Source of the DNA: Candidatus Acidiferrum typicum
GTDB lineage: Bacteria; Acidobacteriota; Terriglobia; Acidiferrales; UBA7541
Direction: 5' to 3'
Assembly (NCBI GenBank): GCA_025463055.1
Contig: JAOAPV010000093.1
Coordinates: forward strand, 1 to 64,000
Length of the DNA: 64,000 bases
Under the pieces are notes generated by a model. The model was not told the origin of the DNA, did not search any database, and was given only the letters and a program-made list of their open reading frames with translations. How positions within the stretch are numbered: the stretch's first letter is position 1; the number at the start of each line of letters is the position of its first letter. The position numbers were made by a program, and so were the translations under genes. Shown here in pieces: positions 40,870-49,950 of this stretch.

Positions 40870-41935
40870 CCTCTACTGCTTGACGCGCCTCGGAGTTGCC
40901 GTGGCGAGGCGACAAATGTAGCAGGCCCCCAAACGGCGAGGTCTTTGCGATGGCCTCTTCCTCGCGCTTTCTTAGGACGTGGTCGTAAACCTCGATGACC
41001 TTCCGCGCCACGGCGGACGATTCCAAATATCCAATGTGGTTGCGTCCGTCGGTCCTTCCCCGCTGCGCTAGAATCTCGCTGATTCGTGCGGCAAATTCCG
41101 GAATGCTGGGGTCGCAGACGTAGCAATCTTTCGTGGAGCCCATAAGTTGGCGAACATCGCCGACGTCCGTGGAAACGATGGGAAGGTTGCACGCCATCGC
41201 CTGCTTGACAATGTTCGGGGAGCCCTCCTGATAGGACGGAAAGATCAGGGCGTCACAAGCGCTCATGTAAAGTGCCAGGCGTTGCTGGGTTTCTTTGGAG
41301 ACCACTAGCAGTTCCACGGAAGGATCTTGACTGGCCAGATGTTCGGCTACGGCCTTGGCAAGCGGAAACCGTTTAACGCCAACTTTCGGGTTGGCGGCGA
41401 AGAGCAAGTACTTTTTGTCTGGTTTTAACCCCAACGCTGTTCGGGCTTGTTGTCGTTCCGTCGGCTGGAAGACATTGAAATCCACCTCATGGGGAATAAC
41501 GTAAACGTTGGATCTTTTTAGCTTGCTGGCCATTTCGTCACTCTGAACGATGGCCGCATCGACTCGTCGAGCCAGCATGCGGCCGGCGCCGGCAATCAAC
41601 GTACCTAAGAACGCCCTCTCGCCTCTTCTGTTGATCCACCCGAGTATATCGCTTCCGTGATACGTGACCACCACCGGTACTCTCCATTGCGTCCGCGCCA
41701 CCATGCCCACGAGGCCGTAGTGGGCGTGCACGAGATCAATCGAACCGCTGGCAAGGCGCTGGCGCAACCGCAGGATCGCTTTCGGATAAATCAGTTTACG
41801 GTGGCGATCTCTCAGGACCATCATCTCTATGTCGACGCCAGCGCGCTCGAGTGATTCAGCTTGCGTGCGGACGTATGACCCAAATGCCGGATTTTCGGCT
41901 GTTGGGTAAATGGCCGTCAGAATCAGTACCTTCAT
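40853..41935 (-). CDS. glycosyltransferase family 4
   Basis: HAHYGLVGMVARTQWRVPVVVTYHGSD; ALIFPSYQEGSPNIVKQAMACNLPIVSTDVGD. Confidence 0.92.
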   Translation of the reverse strand: MKVLILTAIYPTAENPAFGSYVRTQAESLERAGVDIEMMVLRDRHRKLIYPKAILRLRQRLASGSIDLVHAHYGLVGMVARTQWRVPVVVTYHGSDILGWINRRGERAFLGTLIAGAGRMLARRVDAAIVQSDEMASKLKRSNVYVIPHEVDFNVFQPTERQQARTALGLKPDKKYLLFAANPKVGVKRFPLAKAVAEHLASQDPSVELLVVSKETQQRLALYMSACDALIFPSYQEGSPNIVKQAMACNLPIVSTDVGDVRQLMGSTKDCYVCDPSIPEFAARISEILAQRGRTDGRNHIGYLESSAVARKVIEVYDHVLRKREEEAIAKTSPFGGLLHLSPRHGNSEARQAVEVENES

Positions 41936-42016
41936 TGGATAATCCTCAAGTTATGTGGCGCAGGGAGATTAATGACCCTCGGCTAAGAGGCTGCTTGCAA
42001 GCTGGTGGAAAAGATT

Positions 42017-43480
42017 TTAAGTAATCGACGAAAATGGATCGAATTCGGCAGGCTGCGCGCGCAGAATACCGTGCATCGCAACAAGCAGACCGGCAACCAA
42101 CCAAAGTAACTGCGTTACAGCTCGATCATGAAAGATATCCACAGTCTGATGCACCATATATCCAACACTAGCTGCTGTGAAACCAAGGGCGAGGGGCGAT
42201 AGGATTTGATCGTTGAATCTCCAGCATGCCCACCCTTTTCGCAATACACCGAAGAGAAACGCAAGATAGGCGAGTAGTCCTACCGCGCCAACCTCAGTCC
42301 AGACCAAAAGGTACTTGTTATGTACCGTATAGAGAAAACCTGTTTGGAATTCGCGCGTCACATAGCTGTCCATGGCAGTCGAAAAGTTATTACTACCCAC
42401 TCCAAAAATCGGGTGGTCCGCAATGATGCGAAACGCAAGATTCATCAAGGGGATGCGAGATTTCGCAGAACCGTTGTCATCGGCGAGTAGCCGACCTTCC
42501 ACCGCTTTGTGAAGCGGCAGATATGAAATCAACAGAATGGCCAGGGTCACAATCGGAGCCCTTAAAGAACCTCGGTATCGACGCCACAGCGCGATGTAGA
42601 ACAAAGCAATCGCTGAGACAAAGGATATCCATGCTCCTCGGGAAAACGTAAGAATCAATGCCGCGCCGCCGAGCCCAATAACTGCCGCGGCCAGCCGTTT
42701 GTATTTCCGTTGGGTATCGGAAAATAGAAGGCTGATCGCCAGCGAAAGCGCCAGGCTTAGGTAGGCGCCCGCCTCGTTCGGCGATCCAACAGTTCCTCCA
42801 ATTCGCGAGTGCCCTCCGTGCGCTTGGGCATCGACGCGAAGGTGGACCGGCCCCCAGAGTCCGGACGGCAGGTTGGAGAATGCAAGCGCAACCATCAGCG
42901 CGCTCTCAATCAAGCATCCTAGTAAAAGAAAAGAGACCACAAACAGCACTTCTTCTCGGGTCCGAACGAAGTTGGCGACGTAAAGGAACACCAAGTACAT
43001 CTGCAATAGCAGGAACAACTCGAAGCAGGAGAGTCTGATGTCCCGGGCGACGAGCACGCTCAGCGCGGTGAATCCCAAGTAGCACAGGAGCGGCAAATTG
43101 AATTTCCTAGATTCGCTGGACTTGGGAGTCCTGTTTTCGAGCCTTCGAATGAACCAAGAGGCATACAGTCCGAGCAAGGCTATCGTAGTCGCCGAAATGC
43201 TCAATCCCGCTAAAGCCCCGGATACTGCGTCAGCATCTCGGTAGAAAAGGTGAGTGCCCAATTGAAATGGAATATCGAGAATGACGATGGCGAAAAGCAT
43301 TTTCTGAACATATGCGAGCCTCAAGACAAGGTAAGGACTGAGGAGAACAAAAATCAGCGAAGGGAAACGGAATTTGAACCGGCGTCCATTGACAATTGGC
43401 AGCCCTCCGAGAGTTCGATGCAGGATGCCTGCGGAGGCGCTCTGTTGGCAGCGCAAATCTTCAATCATTTGGGCATTCAT
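42017..43480 (-). CDS. O-antigen ligase family protein
   Basis: Multi-TM; GGTVGSPNEAGAYLSLALSLAISLL; FGVGSNNFSTAM; VHNKYLLVWTEVGAVGLLAYL. Confidence 0.88.
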   Translation of the reverse strand: MNAQMIEDLRCQQSASAGILHRTLGGLPIVNGRRFKFRFPSLIFVLLSPYLVLRLAYVQKMLFAIVILDIPFQLGTHLFYRDADAVSGALAGLSISATTIALLGLYASWFIRRLENRTPKSSESRKFNLPLLCYLGFTALSVLVARDIRLSCFELFLLLQMYLVFLYVANFVRTREEVLFVVSFLLLGCLIESALMVALAFSNLPSGLWGPVHLRVDAQAHGGHSRIGGTVGSPNEAGAYLSLALSLAISLLFSDTQRKYKRLAAAVIGLGGAALILTFSRGAWISFVSAIALFYIALWRRYRGSLRAPIVTLAILLISYLPLHKAVEGRLLADDNGSAKSRIPLMNLAFRIIADHPIFGVGSNNFSTAMDSYVTREFQTGFLYTVHNKYLLVWTEVGAVGLLAYLAFLFGVLRKGWACWRFNDQILSPLALGFTAASVGYMVHQTVDIFHDRAVTQLLWLVAGLLVAMHGILRAQPAEFDPFSSIT

Positions 43481-44468
43481 TCAAATTTCGACTTGAGGGC
43501 GAGGTTTCTAGGATAGGTTCTCGACTTTTCGTGGCCATCGGAGCGTGCCTAGAACTGTGTCCGGTCATATGGTTAATCGCTCGGTAAGCTCTGCCTGTAC
43601 CGTCGGTATTTTTGAGAATCAGGCCCGACGCGGCAATGGCAATCTTGAGTTCAATTTTCCACGCGTTGTCCCTTGCACCGAACTGCAATCGGGGAAGCCG
43701 CCATAGCGCAGTGCTTTCATCCGCCCATGTAGGTTCGGTCGTCATCACCATCTTGGCGCCGCAACGAATGGCATATTGTGCGAGCTCCGCTGTGTAATTT
43801 CCATTCGGGAAGGCAAAGCTGGAGCAAGGTGCGCCGATTACTTCGCGGACTTTTGTGATGCTCTTTTCAATACTCTCCAATGCGGCAAGTCTTGGTTCTC
43901 GAGTCAAAATCGCATGTGTAAACCCGTGGGCTCCGATGCTGAAGCCCCGTCGATGAAGACCGCGGACCTGCTCCCATGTCATCAGACCAACATGATCATC
44001 GTCCAGATCTGCTTCGACGCCGTATTGCGAGCATGCGCGCTCCACTCTGTTCACCAACAGAGCATAAGGAAGCTGTTTTAAAGTATTGAGGTCCAAGCGC
44101 GGCGGGAGAGTGCCCAGCTTTTTCCGAAGAGCTCTTTGGCGATCAAACCAGAGAGGCGTTTTGCAGTCAATCGAACTTGAGACAACAAGGAATACGGCAG
44201 GTACTCCGAGCTTCTCGAGTTCCGGCGCCACCGCGGTTGCGTTGCTCCTCTTACCGTCATCAAATGTGAGCAAGCAGAACGGTCGCTTGCGTGGGCGATC
44301 TAAACGCTCGGGCAGGTCATTCAGTTGAATGAAATCGAACCAGCGCCCAAGGACCTCGACGTGGCGGCGCGTTTCTTCACGGTCGAGTGTATGTTCATTG
44401 ACAATGACACCGCCGGTCTTGAAATGACGAACTAGAGCGAGGGATAAGGTGCCTAGAGCTTTTAGCAT
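43461..44468 (-). CDS. polysaccharide deacetylase
   Basis: CLLTFDDGKRSNATAVAPELEKLGVPAVFLV; SIGAHGFTHAILT. Confidence 0.9.
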   Translation of the reverse strand: MLKALGTLSLALVRHFKTGGVIVNEHTLDREETRRHVEVLGRWFDFIQLNDLPERLDRPRKRPFCLLTFDDGKRSNATAVAPELEKLGVPAVFLVVSSSIDCKTPLWFDRQRALRKKLGTLPPRLDLNTLKQLPYALLVNRVERACSQYGVEADLDDDHVGLMTWEQVRGLHRRGFSIGAHGFTHAILTREPRLAALESIEKSITKVREVIGAPCSSFAFPNGNYTAELAQYAIRCGAKMVMTTEPTWADESTALWRLPRLQFGARDNAWKIELKIAIAASGLILKNTDGTGRAYRAINHMTGHSSRHAPMATKSREPILETSPSSRNLNECPND

Positions 44469-44522
44469 TCGATTGCTCGTCCGTGCCCGTTCTGTTGATG
44501 GCAGGGCAGAGAAGGTTCGACT

Positions 44523-45698
44523 CTAGCCTGCAGGATACACGGACGGCTGAAGGGGCATTGACCAAGTCGCTGGCGTCTGCTTGGTGATACCAAATTCGCT
44601 TAGCGTTTCGGCGACCCTGCCTATGATCTCCGGAGTGAGTTCCGCATACATTGGCAGCGAAAGAATACGCCGCGCATAGTCTTCGGTAACCGGGAAGTCT
44701 CCCGGTCGGTAGCCCAAATCCCGGTAAGCGGGCTGCAAATGAATGGGGATCGGGTAATGAATGCCCACGCCGATGCCGCGGGTCGTGAGATGTTCCTTTA
44801 GAGCATCGCGTTGATCAATCCGGATGACGTAAAGGTGCCAGACTGATTCGGACGTGGTGGCCGCGCGAGGAACCACAACTCCAATTTGCTCCAACAGGCG
44901 GCAATAGGTCTTGGCGTGCTGTCGACGCGCTTCATTCCATTCCTCCAAATACTTCAACTTAATTCGAAGAACGGCGGCTTGCAGTGTGTCGAGGCGTCGG
45001 TTGTAACCTCGGAACATGTGTTGATACTTTTCCTTTTGCCCGTAATTTCGCAGCATCTCAAGGCGCTTCGCAAAAGCATGGTCACTGGTTACGACCGCAC
45101 CTCCGTCGCCGTAGGCGCCCAAATTCTTTCCCGGATAAAAGCTGAACGCGGCAGCGTGGCCCAGCGAACCCGTCCTTTTGCCTTTATAGCGAGCGCCATG
45201 AGCCTGGCAAGCATCTTCAATAACGACCAATCCGTGTCGTTGAGCTAATTGCGCAATGGCATCCATATCGGCCGGATGACCGTAGAGATGGACAGGGATT
45301 ATTGCCTTCGTGCGCGGGGTGATGGCTTTCTCGATTGCGGCGACGTCTATTGTGTATGTGTCAGCGTCGACGTCCACAAGGACTGGCGTTGCTCCAGCAT
45401 GGGAAATAGCCAGGGCTGAAGCAATAAAACTGTTCGCCGCGGTAATGACTTCATCGCCGGGCCCGATTTCATATGCGCGGAGCGCCAACTCCAGAGCTGA
45501 GGTGCCTGAGTCCACGCCGATTGCCCATTTTGCCTCACAAAAAGAGGCGAATTCCTCTTCGAATAGGCTTACCTCGCGGCCAAGAATGAAGTCGCTCTCC
45601 CTAAGTACTTTTGAAACCGCCTCAGTGATCTCCCCGGAGATGGTGTGATACTGAGCGCCGAGATCAACGAACGGTACTTGCGATTGCTGTGTGTGCAT
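44523..45698 (-). CDS. DegT/DnrJ/EryC1/StrS family aminotransferase
   Basis: VPFVDLGAQYHTISGEI; VIEDACQAHGARYKGKRTGSLGHAAAFSFYPGKNLGAYGDGGAVVT. Confidence 0.95.
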   Translation of the reverse strand: MHTQQSQVPFVDLGAQYHTISGEITEAVSKVLRESDFILGREVSLFEEEFASFCEAKWAIGVDSGTSALELALRAYEIGPGDEVITAANSFIASALAISHAGATPVLVDVDADTYTIDVAAIEKAITPRTKAIIPVHLYGHPADMDAIAQLAQRHGLVVIEDACQAHGARYKGKRTGSLGHAAAFSFYPGKNLGAYGDGGAVVTSDHAFAKRLEMLRNYGQKEKYQHMFRGYNRRLDTLQAAVLRIKLKYLEEWNEARRQHAKTYCRLLEQIGVVVPRAATTSESVWHLYVIRIDQRDALKEHLTTRGIGVGIHYPIPIHLQPAYRDLGYRPGDFPVTEDYARRILSLPMYAELTPEIIGRVAETLSEFGITKQTPATWSMPLQPSVYPAG

Positions 45699-46773
45699 AA
45701 TGGTCGTTTCTTTCCACCTCTATTTGTTGTCCTTTGCATTCTATTGAGCGATTCACTGCCTCAAGAACCCGTACGACGTCGCGGCCCTCCACGCCGCTGC
45801 TAACAGGGCGCTGCCCCAGCCGCACGCATTCCAGGAAATGGCGACACTGATTTTTCAGAGGTTCGGTGGGCTTGATTCGGGGGCTAATAATGTCTCCATC
45901 TCGGATCTCGAAACGAGACTCGCCATAGTTCAGAGGCTCCTCCTCCAAAGTACTTACGCCCTTCTCAAAAACTCGCACCTGTTCAATGCCGTTGAGGTCG
46001 TTAAAAACGATGCGTTTGTCACTCCGGACGATGACGACTTCGCGAGCTTTGTCTGGATCGGCCCAGCTGACATGAATATGGCCAATGATGTTGCCCGGAT
46101 AACCTAGGGAAATAAATCCCACGTCGTGGCGACAATTCCTCAAGACCTTGCCGCCTACGGCGCTTACCCACTCCGGCACGCTGTCTAGCAGGTAGTTGAA
46201 AATCGCAATGTCGTGAGGGGCGAGATCCCAGAGCGCATTTACATCGCGGCGGATGGGACCGAGATTTGTCCTCCGGGCGTACAGGTAATAGACCCGGCCC
46301 TGGCCCATTTGCACGTACTCTTTTACCTTCTGAATGCCGGCATTGAATACGAACGTGTGACCGACCATGAGAACGGCCGATTTTGACTCGGCCAAAGCAA
46401 TCAGTTCCTGTGCATCTGCAGTGGTTGTCGTCAACGGCTTTTCCACAAGGACGTGCTTTCCAGCTGAGAGGAGGCGGCGCGTTACGTTGTAATGGGTCGT
46501 GGCTTCAGTGCAGACGACAACGGCATCAACCTCAGGATGCGAAGCTACGTCTTCGATATCTGTCGTCAAGTCAACGCCGGGGAAACGCGATCCGACTTCG
46601 CGTAACCGGTCGGAGCGCGCGTCACAGATAGCGACCAGGCGCGCGTCCAAGAGTTCGTTGAAGATTCGGACATAGTTCATTCCCCAGTAGCCGCAACCGA
46701 TTACGGCGATTCGCGAAGGGTTGGCGACGGGGGGTATTGCGCTTACCGCGAACGATTGAATTGTAGAGCTCAT
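45664..46773 (-). CDS. Gfo/Idh/MocA family oxidoreductase
   Basis: IAVIGCGYWGMNYVRIFNEL; GKHVLVEKPLTTT. Confidence 0.94.
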   Translation of the reverse strand: MSSTIQSFAVSAIPPVANPSRIAVIGCGYWGMNYVRIFNELLDARLVAICDARSDRLREVGSRFPGVDLTTDIEDVASHPEVDAVVVCTEATTHYNVTRRLLSAGKHVLVEKPLTTTTADAQELIALAESKSAVLMVGHTFVFNAGIQKVKEYVQMGQGRVYYLYARRTNLGPIRRDVNALWDLAPHDIAIFNYLLDSVPEWVSAVGGKVLRNCRHDVGFISLGYPGNIIGHIHVSWADPDKAREVVIVRSDKRIVFNDLNGIEQVRVFEKGVSTLEEEPLNYGESRFEIRDGDIISPRIKPTEPLKNQCRHFLECVRLGQRPVSSGVEGRDVVRVLEAVNRSIECKGQQIEVERNDHYAHTAIASTVR

Positions 46774-47708
46774 TCAGCACCTCTTCCGCAAAGCACTGCT
46801 GGAATAGTTAGAAAAAGAATTTGAAGATCAACCCACAAGGACGCCTTCTGTATGTACTCCAGGTCCATGTGAATCATTTCCTCAAAGGAAACTTGGCATC
46901 TGCCATTTACTTGCCATAACCCTGTAATTCCAGGAGGCGCTGCCAATCGCTTGTGGTCGCCATGGCGATAGCAGGCCACCTCGTAAGGTGGGACCGGGCG
47001 CGGCCCGACCAAACTCATCTGCCCCTTTAGAACATTGAACAACTGAGGCAATTCATCCAGACTCGTCCGGCGCAGAATCCTGCCAATTCGGGTCACCCGA
47101 GGATCGTTCGTTAGTTTGAACTTTCCGCCCTTTGCCTTATCCGGTTGCACTCGCCCTTGAACGAAGTCGCGAATGTACGCCTCATGCGCGGCTGAATCTG
47201 CGTTTTGAACCATCGAGCGGAACTTATGCATGCGAAAGTTTTCGATCACCCAGGTAGCTTCGCCGCGCACCCGCCCGCGTTTAGCTCCGACGCGTTCATG
47301 CGTGAAGAAAACTGGTCCGGAGGAGTCCATTTTGATCAGCAGAGCAATCAATAGCAGTAAAGGAAGCAAGAGGATAAGCACCGAGACTGCGAGCCACAGG
47401 TCCAGACCGCGTTTGCAAATATAGTAGAGCTGTTTTTCCGAAATGCCTGTGCAAAATGAAGCGCGGTTCGGGCCTTCCTGAGACTGCGGCGCTGAAAGCA
47501 GTTCCTCTGTGAACGTCAGGGAAGCGAGAACCGGGTCGCTCTTGGTGATTCCACTGAGTCCTGGGACGTATTTTGAAGCCCGCAAAGCAACAGCACGGTG
47601 CAATTTTCCGGCGATGCTTTGCCGGGAGCTGTTCGATTCGAGCGCCCGCCCCATTCCAGGTTTGCCAACTCCAGACATGCAACTTCTAAAATTTGCGATA
47701 GATGGCAT
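46770..47708 (-). CDS. undecaprenyl-phosphate sugar phosphotransferase (bacterial sugar transferase)
   Basis: KRGLDLWLAVSVLILLLPLLLLIALLIKMDSSGPVFFTHERVG...RIGRILRRTSLDELPQLFNVLKGQMSLVGPRPV...PGITGLWQVNGR. Confidence 0.95.
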   Translation of the reverse strand: MPSIANFRSCMSGVGKPGMGRALESNSSRQSIAGKLHRAVALRASKYVPGLSGITKSDPVLASLTFTEELLSAPQSQEGPNRASFCTGISEKQLYYICKRGLDLWLAVSVLILLLPLLLLIALLIKMDSSGPVFFTHERVGAKRGRVRGEATWVIENFRMHKFRSMVQNADSAAHEAYIRDFVQGRVQPDKAKGGKFKLTNDPRVTRIGRILRRTSLDELPQLFNVLKGQMSLVGPRPVPPYEVACYRHGDHKRLAAPPGITGLWQVNGRCQVSFEEMIHMDLEYIQKASLWVDLQILFLTIPAVLCGRGAE

Positions 47709-48633
47709 CAGGAATCGGAAAAGTGCGGTTATTCAACACAACTCCGAGCACCCGTACCCCGGCAATTTGGAGTTCTTCCATCACTTCGCGAACCGTCTCC
47801 CGCCTTGTTGCGTTCGCTTCCACAATTAGCACCATTCCATCCGCCGCAAAGCTTTGGAGAGCCGGTAATCGCTCTAAAAAGAGCGGACAGTTGACGACGA
47901 TATGTTTGAACAAGGTGCGTAGCTCCATCATTCTCGAGCTCAGGCGTTTCGAAATTTCGGGGAGGCCTAGCTGAGCGGCAGCCGAACCGGTTGGCATGAC
48001 CCAAAGATCGCTGTTGGAAAGAGGCAGCGCGAAATCCTGTACTGGACCGGGTTCACAGACGGAGTCAGAAAATCCTCTGTAGTTCTCAACTCCAAAATAG
48101 CGGTGGACAAGCGGCGACTCGAAATTCGCGTCAACCACGCACACGGGGCCTTCCGCGCGCGCCGCCAATATCTCAGCGCTGCGCGCGGTGATCGAGCACG
48201 CGCCCGTTTCGCCTTCCAAACTGGAAAACAATACAAGTTGCGCTGTGCTTTGAGCATTGATCGGGAAGATGCGCTGCACCAACTTTACTTGCTCGCGATG
48301 CCTCAGCGTTTCCAAGTCCCTTCGATTGCTGGCGTTCCTTGCGCTGTCCCGCGCGACACCTCTGATCTTTTCCTTAATAACGTCGTGCCACCGGACTTGC
48401 ACGGCGCGGTTCTGTGGTTCAGCCTTCGGCCGGGGGACCTCGCGGTGTTGGACCTCTGGGTGTGAGACCTCCTGATCTGGCAACTCGTCATGCGGAACCT
48501 CCCGCCGGGTATTCTCCCTCGCGGCAGTTTGCTCGCTCTCAATAGCATCGAGCCGAGTGCGGGGGCGATCCGGTGTTCGGAATAGGTCTTGCTCCTTGCC
48601 AACTTTTCGAAGCAGCATGAAGTGTTTGCTCAT
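47686..48633 (-). CDS. CpsD/CapB-like tyrosine-kinase-fold protein with degenerate P-loop
   Basis: LVLFSSLEGETGACSITARSAEIL in the Walker A position (no GK[ST]); CVVDANFESPLVHRYFG; LIVEANATRRETVREVMEEL. Confidence 0.78.
   Translation of the reverse strand: MSKHFMLLRKVGKEQDLFRTPDRPRTRLDAIESEQTAARENTRREVPHDELPDQEVSHPEVQHREVPRPKAEPQNRAVQVRWHDVIKEKIRGVARDSARNASNRRDLETLRHREQVKLVQRIFPINAQSTAQLVLFSSLEGETGACSITARSAEILAARAEGPVCVVDANFESPLVHRYFGVENYRGFSDSVCEPGPVQDFALPLSNSDLWVMPTGSAAAQLGLPEISKRLSSRMMELRTLFKHIVVNCPLFLERLPALQSFAADGMVLIVEANATRRETVREVMEELQIAGVRVLGVVLNNRTFPIPDAIYRKF
48435..48509. repeat. 15-bp in-frame imperfect tandem repeat x5 in the CpsD-like gene
   Basis: GGACCTCGCGGTGTT / GGACCTCTGGGTGTG / AGACCTCCTGATCTG / GCAACTCGTCATGCG / GAACCTCCCGCCGGG; encodes REVPH-DELPD-QEVSH-PEVQH-REVPR. 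Confidence 0.75.
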
Positions 48634-48658
48634 GATTTAGGGGCTTTTATACGTCTTT

Positions 48659-49945
48659 CTAGTTGGAGGGACGCAAGGGTAGGCGAATCTGCTGCCCTAC
48701 TTCGATGCGGTCTATGTCGATCAACTCGGGGTTTAGTTTGCGCAGCTCGGCGAGGGTAGCCTCATCATAGCGGCCCAGCGACGACACACAGAGGTTCCAA
48801 ATGGTATCGTTCGGGCGCACTACATGGGTTACGAATCGGGACGAATCAGAATATTGGCTTGAGCGCGCGGAACCGTTGAGCGGCGAAGAAGCGAACGGGG
48901 CGGGTAGTTGCCCTTGGGTTTGCGACGAATAGTTCGCAGCAGAAGAAGTATGAATCGCTTCCGTTCCGATATGGGCGCCGAAGTAGGTTCCCAGGCCGCC
49001 CAATAAAACGGATAGAATCGCGGCCTGAGCAGTTCGGCTTGCGAACACGTTGTCTCGCCACCAACGAACGGAAAAGAGCGACGCGCTAGTAAGTGTAGGA
49101 GTCGCATGACGCAGAATTCGTGACTTCTCTACGAGGGAATTCAAAGACAAATCATTCAGCGCTTCCTGTACGATCTCAGGGCCAATTCTCTTACGCTCCA
49201 GGGCGCAACCCAGCGACATCGCGTTAAAGCAAATGTTGTTGATGTTCCTTGGAATACCGTGGCTAGCTTTTGCGATGAGGTCTGCAGAAGCAGAGTTAAA
49301 CACCTCGTGCCCGCAATGGCCTGCGATCTCAAGCCTATGGTGGATGTATTGAAGGGTGTCCGTTGCAGGCAGGCGTTTCAAACCCGCAAGTACAGCAATG
49401 CGCTGACTTAGTTGCGCCAAGCGGGGATTCTTCAGTCTGCGCGCTAATTCCGGTTGTCCAGCGAGGACGATTTGAAAGAGCTTTCGGTCTAAGGCCTCGA
49501 AGTTAGAAAGCAAGCGCACGGTTTCGAGCGCCGAGTCCGATAGGTTCTGGGCTTCATCGATAACAACGACGACGCGCCGGCCTGCGTTCGCCTCGGCCAA
49601 AAGAAACTGGTTCAGTCGCGAGTGCAATTGCACAAGGTCCGCTTCCGCGCTGCCCTGTATGCCAAGAGCGTCCAATAAGTAACGAAGAAGTTCCCGGGAG
49701 TCACATTGCGTTTGAAACAAGAACGCACTGCGAATCGAGCCCTTCAGACGCTCCACCAACTGGAACAAAACGGAGGTTTTGCCCATTCCGGGCTCCGCGA
49801 TTAACGCGAGGAACCCGCGCCCCGTCTCTATGCCATAGAACAGGGATGCCAGCGCCTCACGGTGACTTGGACTGAAGTAGAGATATTTGGGATCAGGGGT
49901 CACGCCGAATGGCTGCTCGCGCAATCCATAGAAATCTAGGAACAT
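48659..49945 (-). CDS. ExeA/GspA-like AAA ATPase with TM segment and C-terminal LysM-like domain (XrtA-associated ATPase-like)
   Basis: FYGLREQPFGVTPDPKYLYFSPSHREAL; Walker A AEPGMGKTS; VVVIDEAQNLSD; TM AAILSVLLGGLGTYFGA; HVVRPNDTIWNLC...LNPELIDIDRIEVGQQIRLP. Confidence 0.92.
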   Translation of the reverse strand: MFLDFYGLREQPFGVTPDPKYLYFSPSHREALASLFYGIETGRGFLALIAEPGMGKTSVLFQLVERLKGSIRSAFLFQTQCDSRELLRYLLDALGIQGSAEADLVQLHSRLNQFLLAEANAGRRVVVVIDEAQNLSDSALETVRLLSNFEALDRKLFQIVLAGQPELARRLKNPRLAQLSQRIAVLAGLKRLPATDTLQYIHHRLEIAGHCGHEVFNSASADLIAKASHGIPRNINNICFNAMSLGCALERKRIGPEIVQEALNDLSLNSLVEKSRILRHATPTLTSASLFSVRWWRDNVFASRTAQAAILSVLLGGLGTYFGAHIGTEAIHTSSAANYSSQTQGQLPAPFASSPLNGSARSSQYSDSSRFVTHVVRPNDTIWNLCVSSLGRYDEATLAELRKLNPELIDIDRIEVGQQIRLPLRPSN

Positions 49946-49950
49946 GGCCC

